A stretch of 64,000 nucleotides of DNA from Streptomyces sp. LBL (GCF_029893585.1 NZ_JARXYX010000025.1:62001-126000), one strand, 5' to 3'. Positions 25,236-35,650 are shown, counted from the first letter of the stretch. Notes: a model not told the origin generated them from the letters alone. Numbers and translations: made by a program.

Positions 25236-26096
25236 TCATGCGGGGTGCCGTCGCGGGACGGTCATGTGGTAGCCGCAGTCCAGCAGGTGCGGCAGATAGT
25301 CGCGCAGCGCCCGGACACTCTGGGTGCGGTCGCCCCCGGCGTCGTGCGAGAGCACCACGACACCGGGGGCGGCGCCGTGCTCCACCCGGCCGGCGATGGT
25401 GCGGGCGCCGGGGGTGGTCCAGTCGAGGGTGTCGACCGTCCAGGCCAGCGGTTCCATGCCGAGTTCGGCGCCGATCTGGAAGGCGGCCCGGTTCCAGGCC
25501 CCGTAGGGCGCGCGGAACCACTGGGGGCGTTCGCCGCAGGCCTCCTCGATGACGTCGCTGGTGCTTTCCATCTCCCAGCGGATCCGGCGGCGGCTGAGGC
25601 CGGTCAGCAGCGGGTGGGACCAGGTGTGGTTACCGACGACATGGCCCTCGTCGGCCATCCGGGCCGGCAGGTCCTGGTGGCGAGCCGCCATCTCCCCGCA
25701 CACGAAGAACATCGCCCGTACGTCGTACTCGGCGAGGGTGTCCAGGATGTACGGCGTGTAGCGGGGGTCGGGCCCGTCGTCGAAGGTCAGCACCATGGTG
25801 CTGCCGCGCCCGGAGATGCGCAGGAACGGTTCGCGTCGCACGAGGGTCGGCCCGGGCTCGGTCCGGGGCGGGCCGTATCCGGTCAGGGGCTGAAGGCGGT
25901 TGGCGGAGGGCTTGAGCGTGGCGCGCGCCGGGGAACCGGCGGCGGGGAGCACGGGCCGGACCGGTTCACCGCCGGAGCCCAGCGACAGCAGGCCTGCGGT
26001 GCCGGCCGCACCGCAGGCCGCGGCGCCCGCGAGCAGGGCCCCGCGCCGCGTGAACATCGTCGACGACAGCCGGGTGAGCAACTGATCCTTCGTCAT
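25236..26096 (-). CDS. exported polysaccharide deacetylase (NodB domain)
   Basis: 286 residues. The N terminus FTRRGALLAGAAACGAAG has a twin-arginine-type signal. The NodB homology domain shows all five motifs: TFDDGPD, the zinc-binding H-x3-H in NHTWSHP, RAPYGAW, DTLDWTTPG and VVLSHDAGG. It should be a zinc-dependent enzyme removing acetyl groups from a cell-wall or extracellular polymer such as peptidoglycan or chitin oligomers; the exact substrate is not evident. It converges on the sortase gene with 34 bases between stops. Confidence 0.92.
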   Translation of the reverse strand: MTKDQLLTRLSSTMFTRRGALLAGAAACGAAGTAGLLSLGSGGEPVRPVLPAAGSPARATLKPSANRLQPLTGYGPPRTEPGPTLVRREPFLRISGRGSTMVLTFDDGPDPRYTPYILDTLAEYDVRAMFFVCGEMAARHQDLPARMADEGHVVGNHTWSHPLLTGLSRRRIRWEMESTSDVIEEACGERPQWFRAPYGAWNRAAFQIGAELGMEPLAWTVDTLDWTTPGARTIAGRVEHGAAPGVVVLSHDAGGDRTQSVRALRDYLPHLLDCGYHMTVPRRHPA

Positions 26097-26186
26097 GACT
26101 CATGAGTCGCCCATGGCGGGCCCGACGCACCACAGCGACACTGGGGCGGATGCACGAAAACACCCGTTCGGCCCAGTCCGGGAAGG

Positions 26187-26520
26187 TCAGCGGTGGCGTA
26201 CCGGAGGGAACGGCAGCGTCTCACCGATCGTCAGGCCGTTGAGGAAGATGACCAGTCGGTCGACGCCGAGGCCGCCGGGGTGCCGGGGTGCCGAAGACGA
26301 TGCCGTCGAAGTCACATGCCGCATGACCCGGCCCACGACAGTGACCCCTTCCCCCTGCGGATGTGGGCGAGTTGGTCATGGGTACGGGCGGGGACGCCCA
26401 CCGGGTGGGGATCGGTGCCGTCGGCGCGCAGCCGGTCCAGGGTGCGGTGCCGGGTGCGGACCTGTTGGGGCAGGTCCGCACCCGGTGGGCCGGCTCCGGC
26501 CTCGTCCCCTCCGTCGAGGC
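26187..26520 (-). pseudogene. relic of a class II lysyl-tRNA synthetase with internal deletion
   Basis: On the minus strand one frame reads LPQQVRTRHRTLDRLRADG, then TDPHPVGVPARTHDQLAHIR (26312-26473), the N-terminal helix region of class II LysRS. A second frame then gives GVTVVGRVMRH, the start of the anticodon-binding OB fold. It jumps within about 20 residues to GGLGVDRLVIFLNGLTIGET and LPFPPVRHR, which is motif 3 and the C terminus (stop at 26187). Some 350-400 residues, including motifs 1 and 2, are missing and the two ends are out of frame. It cannot be functional. Confidence 0.8.
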
Positions 26521-26827
26521 CGAGCGCCGAGAGCGGCGGCAGGCCTCCCGTGGTGGCCTGCCGGTGCCCGCCCTTCGGGTGCCCCCTTTCCCCGGGTTTT
26601 GCGCAACGGCGGTTGCCACCAGTGGGAGAAGAACACCAGTGGGAGAAGAAGAGGGAAGAAGAGGAACAGCCGCCGCCAGAGCCTGGGGACGGGCCCGCGC
26701 ACGGCGCGGCCTCCACGGTGGTACTCACGTTCCGACTGCAGGAACACCTCGGCCCCCAACACCTCGGCCCCGCCCTTCGAGCCGCCCGGAGGAGGGCGGA
26801 CCTGCGGTTTCCGATAGCCTCGCTGCC
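26521..26827. other. repeat-bearing gap before the universal stress gene
   Basis: No gene is seen. It contains two perfect 17 bp tandem copies of CACCAGTGGGAGAAGAA (26617-26650) and a second small duplication of AACACCTCGGCCCC near 26743-26772. It probably also holds the promoter of the universal stress protein gene. Confidence 0.7.
26617..26650. repeat. tandem 17 bp duplication
   Basis: CACCAGTGGGAGAAGAA at 26617-26633 is repeated exactly at 26634-26650 and followed by purine-rich GAGGGAAGAAGAGG. Confidence 0.9.
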
Positions 26828-27289
26828 GTGACGGAACAGCATGCGCACCAGTTCGAGCGGGGCACGGACGGTCCCAAGGTCATCATGGTCGGCGTGGACG
26901 GATCCGACTCCTCGTTCCGCGCGGCGGCCTACGCCGGTGGCCTGGCCCGGCGCCAGCACGCCCTGCTCGCCGTCGTGTACGTACAGCCGATGCTGGCCGG
27001 GGGCGCGGCCCTCGGAGCGCCGGTCGCGGAGACCACCGACGAGATCGCCGAGGACCTCGTGTCGCAGATCCGGGACGCGGCCGAGCGGACCCGGGGGATA
27101 TTCGACGTGCGCTGGGAGTTCCACACCTTCCGTGGCGACCCCTACAACAGCCTGGTGAAGGCGGCGGACGAACTCAAGGCGGACGCGGTGGTCGTGGGCG
27201 CCTCGGAGCAGGCCGGCCACCGGATCGTCGGCTCGGTGGCGGTACGGCTGGTGAAGGCGGGGCGGTGGCCGGTGACGGTGGTGCCGTAG
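26828..27289 (+). CDS. universal stress protein family (UspA fold)
   Basis: 153 residues from a GTG start. The opening VIMVGVDGSDSSFRAAAYAG and the closing ADAVVVGASEQAGHRIVGSV segment, then AVRLVKAGRWPVTVVP, are the classic UspA strand-loop elements. The glycine-rich ATP loop (G-x2-G-x9-G-S/T) is only partly matched, so ATP binding is uncertain. Such proteins respond to stress or hypoxia in actinomycetes, and the precise role is unknown. It has no operon partner. Confidence 0.88.
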   Translation: MTEQHAHQFERGTDGPKVIMVGVDGSDSSFRAAAYAGGLARRQHALLAVVYVQPMLAGGAALGAPVAETTDEIAEDLVSQIRDAAERTRGIFDVRWEFHTFRGDPYNSLVKAADELKADAVVVGASEQAGHRIVGSVAVRLVKAGRWPVTVVP

Positions 27290-27371
27290 CCGCGATCGAC
27301 GCGAACGGCATCGCCCGGACCGGCCCGCGCTGAAGCCCTTCGACGACGTGGACGTGAACGGAACCGACCCG

Positions 27372-28568
<1,197 letters not shown>

Positions 28569-28779
28569 CAGCTCACCCCTTGTGGTCATATTTACCCACC
28601 AATAGGTACGAAGCTGCACGCGCCCGCAAACAATCCGGCCCTCGCCGTTAGCCCGTCCGGAGCGTCCCGGCGGCGGAAGGGACCGTTCATCGAACCGTTC
28701 GCCGACGCGATCGACCGTCCGCCGCAGACCTGTGCGCCCGCCCTGTCCAGAAACGGTCCCCCTGTTGTGACATACGGCC

Positions 28780-29325
28780 ATGACGGCCGGAACCACTCTC
28801 ACGAACGGGACCACCGCCGAGCACGAGCTCGCCGCACTGCAGCGCGAGCACGGCCGGCCCCTCTTCGCGCTGTTGCTCCGGCTCTGCGACGGCGACCGGC
28901 AGCGCGCCGAGGACCTGGTCCAGGAGACCCTCGTCCGCGCCTGGCAGCATCCCGAGGCGCTGCGCGCCGACGACTTCGAGTCCGTACGGCCGTGGCTGCT
29001 GACCGTGGGCAGGCGGCTCGCCATAGACGCGCGGCGGGCCCGGCAGGCGCGGCCGGCGGAGGTCGGCGACGCGGTCCTGGAGAACGCGCGGGTGTGCGCG
29101 GACCACGCCGAGCGGGCGGCCGCCACGCTCGACGTACGGGAAGCTGTGAAGACACTCACTCCGGAGCACCGTGAAGTCCTGGTGCTGGTGTACTTCCAGG
29201 GGGCGAGTGTGGCGGAGGCCGCGGACATCCTCCGGATCCCGCCCGGTACCGTGAAGTCCCGCGCGTACTACGCACTGCGCGCCCTGCGCCGGGTCCTTCC
29301 GGGATACGCGGCCGACCTGCGGTGA
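28780..29325 (+). CDS. ECF-type RNA polymerase sigma factor
   Basis: 181 residues. Region 2 reads LCDGDRQRAEDLVQETLVRAW and region 4 reads LTPEHREVLVLVYFQGASVA with EAADILRIPPGTVKSRAYYA, the -35-recognising helix-turn-helix. Length and layout are those of an extracytoplasmic-function sigma factor. The zinc-finger anti-sigma candidate lies 800 bp downstream, separated by one hypothetical gene; together they resemble the SigK/SigL-type pairs of actinomycetes. The ATG begins MTAGTTLTNGTT; the promoter region upstream is 211 bp and contains no obvious second gene. Confidence 0.92.
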   Translation: MTAGTTLTNGTTAEHELAALQREHGRPLFALLLRLCDGDRQRAEDLVQETLVRAWQHPEALRADDFESVRPWLLTVGRRLAIDARRARQARPAEVGDAVLENARVCADHAERAAATLDVREAVKTLTPEHREVLVLVYFQGASVAEAADILRIPPGTVKSRAYYALRALRRVLPGYAADLR

Positions 29326-29462
29326 AACCGATCACTGAGTAAAACCTCCGCAAAGCGCCTTGCCGCTGACCCCGGTTGAGTAATCGGCTGTCCTCATCCG
29401 TGTTCCGGGCTGAGGACCCGGTGACGGGCGACGCGCACGCAACCGGAGGAAGGCAGGAAGGG

Positions 29463-29975
29463 ATGCTGCACAGAGGTCACGAGAGCACGGGCGGCGGCGG
29501 TGGGGAACTGACCGTCCCCATGGCCTGGATGTACGCCGAGTACATCGCCGATGAGCTGCTGCGGGCAGGCGATCTGATGCCCCCGACGTCGTTCGAGTTC
29601 CGCGCCGGACGGGACGCGCTGGCGCTGACCATCTTCCTGTCCGACACCGACGGTGAGCTGTCCGGCATCCAGGTCGTCTCCCAGCTGGAGCACTGGCTGT
29701 CGCTGACGGCGTACGACCAGCCGTGGCAGAACTGGGTGTGCGAGCGGATGGCCGCGTTCACCGCCGAGGCGGCCCCGGCCTGCACCCCGGGGCCCGACCT
29801 GGAGCTGGCACGGGCGGCCTGGCGCTGGCTGGAGGAGACCGAGCTGCTCGCGCCCGATCTGAACGCGGTGCCGGGCGGTGGTCCGGTGGTCGGCGAGGAC
29901 GACGGGCCCAAGGTATGGACGCCCGCCTGGCAGCTCGGGTTGCCTCTGGGGCATCTCGCCATCCATCTTTTTTAG
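29463..29975 (+). CDS. conserved hypothetical protein between sigma and anti-sigma genes
   Basis: 170 residues, not recognised. The start is the ATG preceded by GGAGGAAGGCAGGAAGGG. The sequence has a hydrophilic head (HRGHESTGGGGGELTVPMAW), an acidic helical middle (EYIADELLRAGDLMPP) and a compact alpha/beta region (ALALTIFLSDTDGELSGIQV). It ends with a hydrophobic LGLPLGHLAIHLF. No cysteine pairs suggesting metal binding and no membrane helix are apparent. Its location between a sigma factor and its putative anti-sigma suggests a third component of the regulatory unit, which is inference only. Confidence 0.75.
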   Translation: MLHRGHESTGGGGGELTVPMAWMYAEYIADELLRAGDLMPPTSFEFRAGRDALALTIFLSDTDGELSGIQVVSQLEHWLSLTAYDQPWQNWVCERMAAFTAEAAPACTPGPDLELARAAWRWLEETELLAPDLNAVPGGGPVVGEDDGPKVWTPAWQLGLPLGHLAIHLF

Positions 29976-30127
29976 ATTCGTTCGACTTGGACCAATCCTC
30001 GGCTCGGGCCGCTCCGAATCCCTTGGTTACGATTCCGTATGTGCCTTGAGTGATACGGCTGGTTGGTGCGTACCGATGGGGGCAAGGAGCAACCCCCCAC
30101 CCGCACCCAAAGGCACGAGGATTCGGC

Positions 30128-30787
30128 ATGAGGTCCCTGGAGAAGCATGGCGACGTCGGCGCTTACGCGCTCGGCGTGCTGGACGAGGCGGAGGCCTTCC
30201 GCTTCGAGGACCACCTCATGGAGTGCCCCCGCTGCGCTGCACAGGTGACCGAGTTCGGGCCCGTGACCCGTCAGATGTTGCTGTACCGGCGAGCCACGCC
30301 GCGGGCCGTGCATCCCATGGCGCAGCCGGGCCCCCGGATGCTGGAGGGCCTGCTCGGCGAGGTCGCGGCACGGCACCGGGCACGGCGTCGGCGGCTGCTG
30401 TTCGTGGTGGCCGCGGCGGTGGTGTTCGCGGTGGCCGGGCCCGGCATCGCGGTGCTGGCCCAGGGCGCCGACCAGGCGCCCAAGGACGTACGGGTGACCG
30501 CGACCGACGAGCGGTCGGGTGTGTGGGCGCAGATCACCACCGAGGACGAGGCCTGGGGCAGTGATGTCGAGATCACGGTCAAGGACGGCGCCGGCCCCCG
30601 CACCTGCCGTCTGATCGCCGTCGGCGTGGACGGCAGCGAGGAGACCGTCACCACCTGGAACGTGTCCCGGCACGATGCCCGGCCGAACACCATGCACGGC
30701 GGCTCGACCCTGCACTCCGACCAGATCGACCACTACGAGGTGCGCACCAGCGCCGGGGAGCGCCTGGTGACGCTCAAGTCCCCCTGA
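30128..30787 (+). CDS. zinc-finger (ZAS/zf-HC2) anti-sigma factor, membrane-anchored
   Basis: 219 residues. The N terminus DVGAYALGVLDEAEAFRFEDHL is followed by MECPRCAAQ, giving the H-x3-C-x2-C signature of zinc-containing anti-sigma domains. A basic patch (RHRARRRR) leads to a single membrane helix (LLFVVAAAVVFAVAGPGIAVLA) and an extracytoplasmic domain (DVRVTATDERSGVWAQI) of the RskA type. It should hold the nearby ECF sigma factor inactive until an envelope signal causes release, possibly by proteolysis. The frame extends upstream, but the ATG after CGAGGATTC gives the family start. Confidence 0.88.
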   Translation: MRSLEKHGDVGAYALGVLDEAEAFRFEDHLMECPRCAAQVTEFGPVTRQMLLYRRATPRAVHPMAQPGPRMLEGLLGEVAARHRARRRRLLFVVAAAVVFAVAGPGIAVLAQGADQAPKDVRVTATDERSGVWAQITTEDEAWGSDVEITVKDGAGPRTCRLIAVGVDGSEETVTTWNVSRHDARPNTMHGGSTLHSDQIDHYEVRTSAGERLVTLKSP

Positions 30788-30807
30788 CCTCCCCAACTGG
30801 TCCAGGG

Positions 30808-31671
30808 CTACTTCAGCAGCCGGGACAACCTGCGGTCGGCAAGGAATGTGCCGCCGGTCTGGCAGGTCGGGCAGTACTGGAGCGAGGAGTCGCTGAAGGA
30901 GACCTCGCGGATGGTGTCGCCGCACACCGGGCAGGGCTCGCCAGTGCGGCCGTGGACGCGCAGACCGCTCTTCTTCTCGGACTTCAGGCGGCCGGCCGCC
31001 ACCCCGCGGGAACGCTCGATCGCCTCGGTGAGAGTGGTGCGCAGGGCCTCGTAGAGCCTCGTGGTCTCCTCCGAGGTGAGCGAGGAGGTCGGTTTGAAGG
31101 GGGACATCTTCGCCGCGTGCAGGATCTCGTCGCTGTACGCGTTGCCGACTCCGGCGATCAGGCTCTGGTCGCGCAGCGCGCCCTTGAGCTGGCGCCGCTC
31201 CCCCTTCAGCAGGGCGGTGAGGCGGGCCTCGTCGAAGTCGTCGGCGAGCGGGTCCGGACCGAGGCGGGCGATGCCCGGGACCTCCCTCGGGTCCAGGACG
31301 ACATACACCGCGAGGCGTTTCTGGGTGCCCGCCTCGGTCAGGTCGAAGCCGGCACCGGTCTCCAGGGCGACGCGCAGGGCGAGGGGGCCCTTGCCGGGGC
31401 GGGGCGCGCCGTCGGGGAGCGTGTCCTTCCAGTGCAGCCAGCCCGCACGGGCGAGGTGGGTGACGAGGTGCGGGCCGCCGTCGGTGACGAGGTCGAGAAA
31501 CTTGCCGTGCCGGTGCACGGCGGTGACCTCGTGGCCCTCCACTGCGGTGAGGGGAGGGTCGTACGTCTTCAGGACGCTGATCGCGACGGGCAGCACCCGG
31601 ACGATCTCATGGCCGACCAGGTGCTCGGTGAGGAAGTCCTTGAGCGCTTCGACCTCGGGGAGTTCCGGCAT
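30808..31671 (-). CDS. Fpg/Nei family DNA glycosylase
   Basis: 287 residues. It begins MPELPEVEALKDFL, with the Pro2/Glu3 catalytic start of formamidopyrimidine/endonuclease VIII enzymes. It contains the helix-two-turn-helix SLIAGVGNAYSDEILHAAK. The C-terminal zinc finger ligands are C-P-V-C and C-P-T-C-Q. Between them the usual GR-x-T segment is replaced by FSDSSLQY, so a residue normally used in strand separation differs. It should excise oxidised bases, with lesion range to be tested. Because other Fpg paralogues are usual in streptomycetes, I give no gene symbol. Confidence 0.9.
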   Translation of the reverse strand: MPELPEVEALKDFLTEHLVGHEIVRVLPVAISVLKTYDPPLTAVEGHEVTAVHRHGKFLDLVTDGGPHLVTHLARAGWLHWKDTLPDGAPRPGKGPLALRVALETGAGFDLTEAGTQKRLAVYVVLDPREVPGIARLGPDPLADDFDEARLTALLKGERRQLKGALRDQSLIAGVGNAYSDEILHAAKMSPFKPTSSLTSEETTRLYEALRTTLTEAIERSRGVAAGRLKSEKKSGLRVHGRTGEPCPVCGDTIREVSFSDSSLQYCPTCQTGGTFLADRRLSRLLK

Positions 31672-31937
31672 ACGTCCAGAGTGCCACCGGAGGCCGGAGT
31701 GCTCACCTCAGACGCAACCCCGCTTGCTCACGGGCGACCTGCGGACGGTTCACCAGGCAACCCGCATGTCGGGGCTCGACTTGCCGAACGGTTCGTATCA
31801 CGTCGGTAGACCCCCGTCGCTCTGTTGCCGCCACCGGGCGAGGCTCGGTCCGGTCCGGCTGATCGGAGAACTGGCGTGCCTTCAGCTGGACGTTGTGCGG
31901 CCTCAGAGCCGGCGCGTCGGCGGTGTCACGAGCTCTC

Positions 31938-34010
31938 TCAGCTCCGCTCCGGTACGACGAACTCGCTCCACACGCACTTGCCGACGCCGCGCGCCTCCAC
32001 GCCCCACACGTCGGCGAGCAGGTCGACGAGGAGCAGGCCCCGCCCGGAGACTCCCGACTCGCCCGCCTCGCGGCGGCGGGGCAGGGCGCTGGAGGAGTCC
32101 TCGACCTCGACGCGTACCCGGTGGTCGCTGCCGGTGAGGGCCCTGAGGGTGACGATCGCGGAGCCCTCGGTGTGGATCAGGGCGTTGGTGATCAGCTCGT
32201 CGGCGACCAGCTCGACCTCGTCGGCGAGGTCACCGGCACCCCACGCGTCGACCGCGGCGCGGATCATGTGCCGGGCCTCGGTGAGGGCCTCGGGGTCGCC
32301 GGGTGCCACGTGCTGCTGGAGGCGGCCGCCGGGCTGCGGGGTGTCCATGCCCCGCCGGCGCAGCAGAAGCAGGGCCACGTCGTCGTCGCCGCCCCGGTCC
32401 TCCGCCACGTCGATGAGCCGGTCGGCGAGGGCGCACACGTCGTCGGGGCCGGTGGTGATCATGGCCATGAGGGTGCGCATGCCGTCGTCGAGGTCGGCGC
32501 CGGGCCGTTCGATCAGGCCGTCGGTGCACAGCAGCAGGGTGTGGCCGAGGTCGAGTTCGATGGTGGTGACGGGATATTCGAGGCGCCCGAACTCGGCGGA
32601 CAGGCCGAGCGGCAGGCCGCCTTCGACGGACACCCGTCGGCAGTCGCCGTCGGGCTGCCGGATCAGCGGGTCGATATGGCCGGCCCGGACCACCTGGACC
32701 ACTCCGGTGGACAGGTCGGCCTCGGCGTACAGGCAGGTCGCGAAGCGGTCGGTGTCGAGTTCGTGGAGGAAGACGGAGGCGCGGGCCATCACGGTGGCCG
32801 GGGTGTGTCCCTCGGCGGCGTAGGCCCTGAGGACGATCCGCAGCTGGCCCATGACGGCGGCGGCGTGGGTGTCGTGGCCCTGGACGTCGCCGATGACGGC
32901 CCCGACGCGGCCGCCCGGCAGCGGGATCAGGTCGTACCAGTCGCCGCCGATGTCCCGGCCGAGGGAGGCGGAGCGGTAGCGGACGGCTACGTCGGCGCCG
33001 GGGACGCTGGGGATGGTGCGCGGCAGCATGGCCTGTTGGAGACCGGTGGCGAGGTCCTTGTCCTGCTCGTAGAGCATGGCCCGCATGAGGCTCTGCGCGA
33101 TGCTGCTGCCGAGGGCGATCAGGACGTTGCGGTCCTCGGGCGAGAAGCCGCGCCGGTCGCTGTAGAGCAGGCCCACCGCGCCGATCGGACGGGCCTCGGC
33201 GATGAGCGGCAGATAGGCGGCCGCGGTGATGTCCAGGCCGGTGATGTGCGGCCACAGCAGCGGGTAGCGCTCGGCGAACTCCTCCGGCGACTCGATGAAG
33301 CGGGGGCTGAGGGTGCGGACGACCTCGCACATCGGGTACGGCTCGTCGATCCGGCTGACGCGTGCGCCGGGCGCGAAGCCCGCCGGGCCCTCGGCGATCA
33401 GACGGATCCGGCCGGCCTCCACCAGCCCCATGACCAGGCCGGCGGCACCGAGGTGAGTGAGGCCGTGGGTGTCCTTGAGGACGTCGATGACGTCGTCGAC
33501 CGTGCGGGCGTGGGCGAGGGCGGCCGTGGTGAGCTGCACGACGTTGGTCTGGCGGCGCCGGGCTGCGTCCTGGGCGGCCCGCTCCTGGCGCATGTTGAGT
33601 TCGTCGAGTTCCTGGGTGGCGTCGCGGATGATGCCGATGATGCGGCGCGGGCGGCCCGTCTCGTCGCGCCGGATATAGCCCTGGGTGTGGGTCCAGCGCA
33701 GGGAGCCGTCGCGGCGGCGCAGCCGGAAGTAGGTGCCGTAGTTCTCGCTGCCGTCCTTGATGGCCTGCGCGACCAGGGCGTCGAGCCGGTGGCCCTCCGC
33801 GCGCGGGAACCGGCTCGCCAGGGACGCGGGGTTGCCGTCGTACTCGTCGGGGTGCAGGTCGAAGACCTCTTGGGCCTGGGCGTCCATATGGACCAGACCG
33901 GTGTCCAGGTCCCAGTCGAAGCTGCCCATACGGTTGAGCGCCAGGATCGGATCCGGGTGGGCGGGCCAGTCGTCCGGGAGTGACAGGGCGCTCGCTCCCC
34001 GATCAACCAT
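31938..34010 (-). CDS. PAS-GAF-SpoIIE phosphatase with C-terminal HATPase_c domain
   Basis: 690 residues. A PAS domain (about 20-130, MGSFDWDLDTGLVHMDAQAQ) and a GAF domain (about 165-320, GLTHLGAAGLVMG) are followed by a PPM/SpoIIE phosphatase whose metal-binding aspartates appear in GRDIGGDWYD, GDVQGHD and CTDGLIER. A C-terminal histidine-kinase-like ATPase (ELVADELITNALIH and GRGLLLVDLLADVWG) resembles an anti-sigma kinase. The fusion suggests control of an anti-sigma-antagonist partner switch. The frame is open to a GTG at 34118 with a good AAGGAG, but that extension has low G/C at third positions and a Pro-Gly-Gln repeat, so I chose the ATG. Confidence 0.88.
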   Translation of the reverse strand: MVDRGASALSLPDDWPAHPDPILALNRMGSFDWDLDTGLVHMDAQAQEVFDLHPDEYDGNPASLASRFPRAEGHRLDALVAQAIKDGSENYGTYFRLRRRDGSLRWTHTQGYIRRDETGRPRRIIGIIRDATQELDELNMRQERAAQDAARRRQTNVVQLTTAALAHARTVDDVIDVLKDTHGLTHLGAAGLVMGLVEAGRIRLIAEGPAGFAPGARVSRIDEPYPMCEVVRTLSPRFIESPEEFAERYPLLWPHITGLDITAAAYLPLIAEARPIGAVGLLYSDRRGFSPEDRNVLIALGSSIAQSLMRAMLYEQDKDLATGLQQAMLPRTIPSVPGADVAVRYRSASLGRDIGGDWYDLIPLPGGRVGAVIGDVQGHDTHAAAVMGQLRIVLRAYAAEGHTPATVMARASVFLHELDTDRFATCLYAEADLSTGVVQVVRAGHIDPLIRQPDGDCRRVSVEGGLPLGLSAEFGRLEYPVTTIELDLGHTLLLCTDGLIERPGADLDDGMRTLMAMITTGPDDVCALADRLIDVAEDRGGDDDVALLLLRRRGMDTPQPGGRLQQHVAPGDPEALTEARHMIRAAVDAWGAGDLADEVELVADELITNALIHTEGSAIVTLRALTGSDHRVRVEVEDSSSALPRRREAGESGVSGRGLLLVDLLADVWGVEARGVGKCVWSEFVVPERS

Positions 34011-34222
34011 GGGGCCACCATGCCAGGGATTTTCGCAATCTTCGACCGGACTGACAGGGTTTGTGGGCCTGTATCCCGGCTGTCCCGGCTGTCCCGGCCC
34101 TCCCGGCTCGTGGTCCACTTCACTCCTTCGGGTTACGTAAGCGGAAGGGAGGTACGCGGAGAGTCACGCAGGTGTCGGCGCAAACGTGTTCGGCGCGAGA
34201 ACGGAGACAGGAGCGCGCGGCC

Positions 34223-35650
34223 GTGGACTGGTTCACCGCACCCGAGTACTGGACGAGCCGGCTGGTCTTCCAGCGGGCTCTGGCGGGCGTGTATCTCGTG
34301 GCGTTCCTGACGGCGGCCCTGCAGTTCCGGGCGCTGATGGGCGAGCGCGGCATGCTGCCGGTGCCCCGGTTCGTCGAGCAGGTGCCGTTCCGGCGGGCCC
34401 CGAGCCTCTTCCACCTGCACTACTCGGACCGCTTCTTCGCGGCCTGCGCGTGGGCGGGCTGCGCGGTGTCGGCGGCGCTGCTCGCGGGCCTCGACTCCCG
34501 GCTTCCCCTGTGGGCCGCGATGCTGCTGTGGTTCCTGCCGTGGATGCTGTACCTGTCGATCGTGAACGTCGGCCAGACCTGGTACGCCTTCGGCTGGGAG
34601 TCCCTGCTCCTGGAGGTCGGGTTCCTCGCCGTCCTGCTCGGCAACGACGAGGTGGCGCCGCCGGTCCTGGTGCTGTTCCTGCTGCGCTGGATCCTGTTCC
34701 GGGTCGAGTTCGGCGCCGGACTGATCAAGATGCGTGGCGACGAGTGCTGGCGCAAGCTCACCTGTCTCGACCATCACCACGAGACGCAGCCGATGCCGGG
34801 CCCGCTGAGCTGGTTCTTCCACCACCTGCCCAGACCCGTACACCGGGTGGAGGTGGCCGCCAACCACGTCACCCAGCTCGCCGTGCCTGTCCTGTTGTTC
34901 ACCCCGCAGCCGATCGCCACGGCGGCGGCCTCGCTGATGCTGCTGACCCAGTTGTGGCTGGTGCTGTCGGGCAACTTCTCCTGGCTGAACTGGATCACCA
35001 TCGTGCTGGCCCTGTCGGCGGTCAGGTTCCCGAGCGATCCGCCGTCGCCGGGTCCTGGTCCGGCGCCCCTCTGGTACGAGGTGGTGGTTCTCGCGGTCGG
35101 CGTCCTGCTCGTCGGCCTGAGTTGTCAGCCGGTCCGCAACATGATCTCCCGCCGCCAGATCATGAACCGCTCCTTCGATCCCCTCCATCTGGTCAACAGC
35201 TACGGGGCGTTCGGCAGCGTCAGCCGGATCCGCTACGAGGTGGTCGTCGAGGGCACGGCCGACGACGCTCCGCGCGAGGACTCCGACTGGCGGGAGTACG
35301 AGTTCAAGGGCAAGCCCAGCGATCCCCGGCGCTGGCCGCGCCAGTTCGCCCCGTACCATCTGCGGCTCGACTGGATGATGTGGTTCGCCGCGCTGTCGCC
35401 CGCGTACGCCGGGACCTGGTTCGGCGCCCTGGTGGAGCGGCTGCTGGAGAACGACCGCGACACCCTGAAACTGCTGCGCCGCTCCCCCTTCCCCGCAGAC
35501 GCCCCGCCCCGCTTCGTCCGCGCCCGCCTCTTCCGCTACCGCTACACGACCTGGCGCGAGCTGCGGGAGACGGGGGCGTGCTGGGAGCGGACGTATGTGC
35601 GCGAGTACCTCCCGCCGACGCGGCTGACGGGGGTGGCTCAGAGGTCGTAG
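34223..35650 (+). CDS. lipase maturation factor (LMF1)-like membrane protein
   Basis: 475 residues from a GTG with AGGAG about 10 bases upstream. Several membrane helices (AGVYLVAFLTAALQFRALMG, AAMLLWFLPWMLYLSIVNVG, LLLEVGFLAVLLGND) surround the family's hallmark FGAGLIKMRGDECWRKLTCL and HHHETQPMPGPLSWFFHHLP. It ends with a soluble part (DPRRWPRQFAPYHLRLDW). In animals LMF1 assists lipase folding in the endoplasmic reticulum. Bacterial homologues are of unknown function, possibly in folding or assembly of exported proteins. It overlaps the convergent fuconolactonase gene by 13 bases. Confidence 0.85.
   Translation: MDWFTAPEYWTSRLVFQRALAGVYLVAFLTAALQFRALMGERGMLPVPRFVEQVPFRRAPSLFHLHYSDRFFAACAWAGCAVSAALLAGLDSRLPLWAAMLLWFLPWMLYLSIVNVGQTWYAFGWESLLLEVGFLAVLLGNDEVAPPVLVLFLLRWILFRVEFGAGLIKMRGDECWRKLTCLDHHHETQPMPGPLSWFFHHLPRPVHRVEVAANHVTQLAVPVLLFTPQPIATAAASLMLLTQLWLVLSGNFSWLNWITIVLALSAVRFPSDPPSPGPGPAPLWYEVVVLAVGVLLVGLSCQPVRNMISRRQIMNRSFDPLHLVNSYGAFGSVSRIRYEVVVEGTADDAPREDSDWREYEFKGKPSDPRRWPRQFAPYHLRLDWMMWFAALSPAYAGTWFGALVERLLENDRDTLKLLRRSPFPADAPPRFVRARLFRYRYTTWRELRETGACWERTYVREYLPPTRLTGVAQRS

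Noticed and set aside
34011..34118. N-terminal extension of the SpoIIE phosphatase from GTG 34118
   Set aside because: Despite a good AAGGAG, its codons have low third-position G/C and it is a short Pro-Gly-Gln repeat; noted as an alternative start only.
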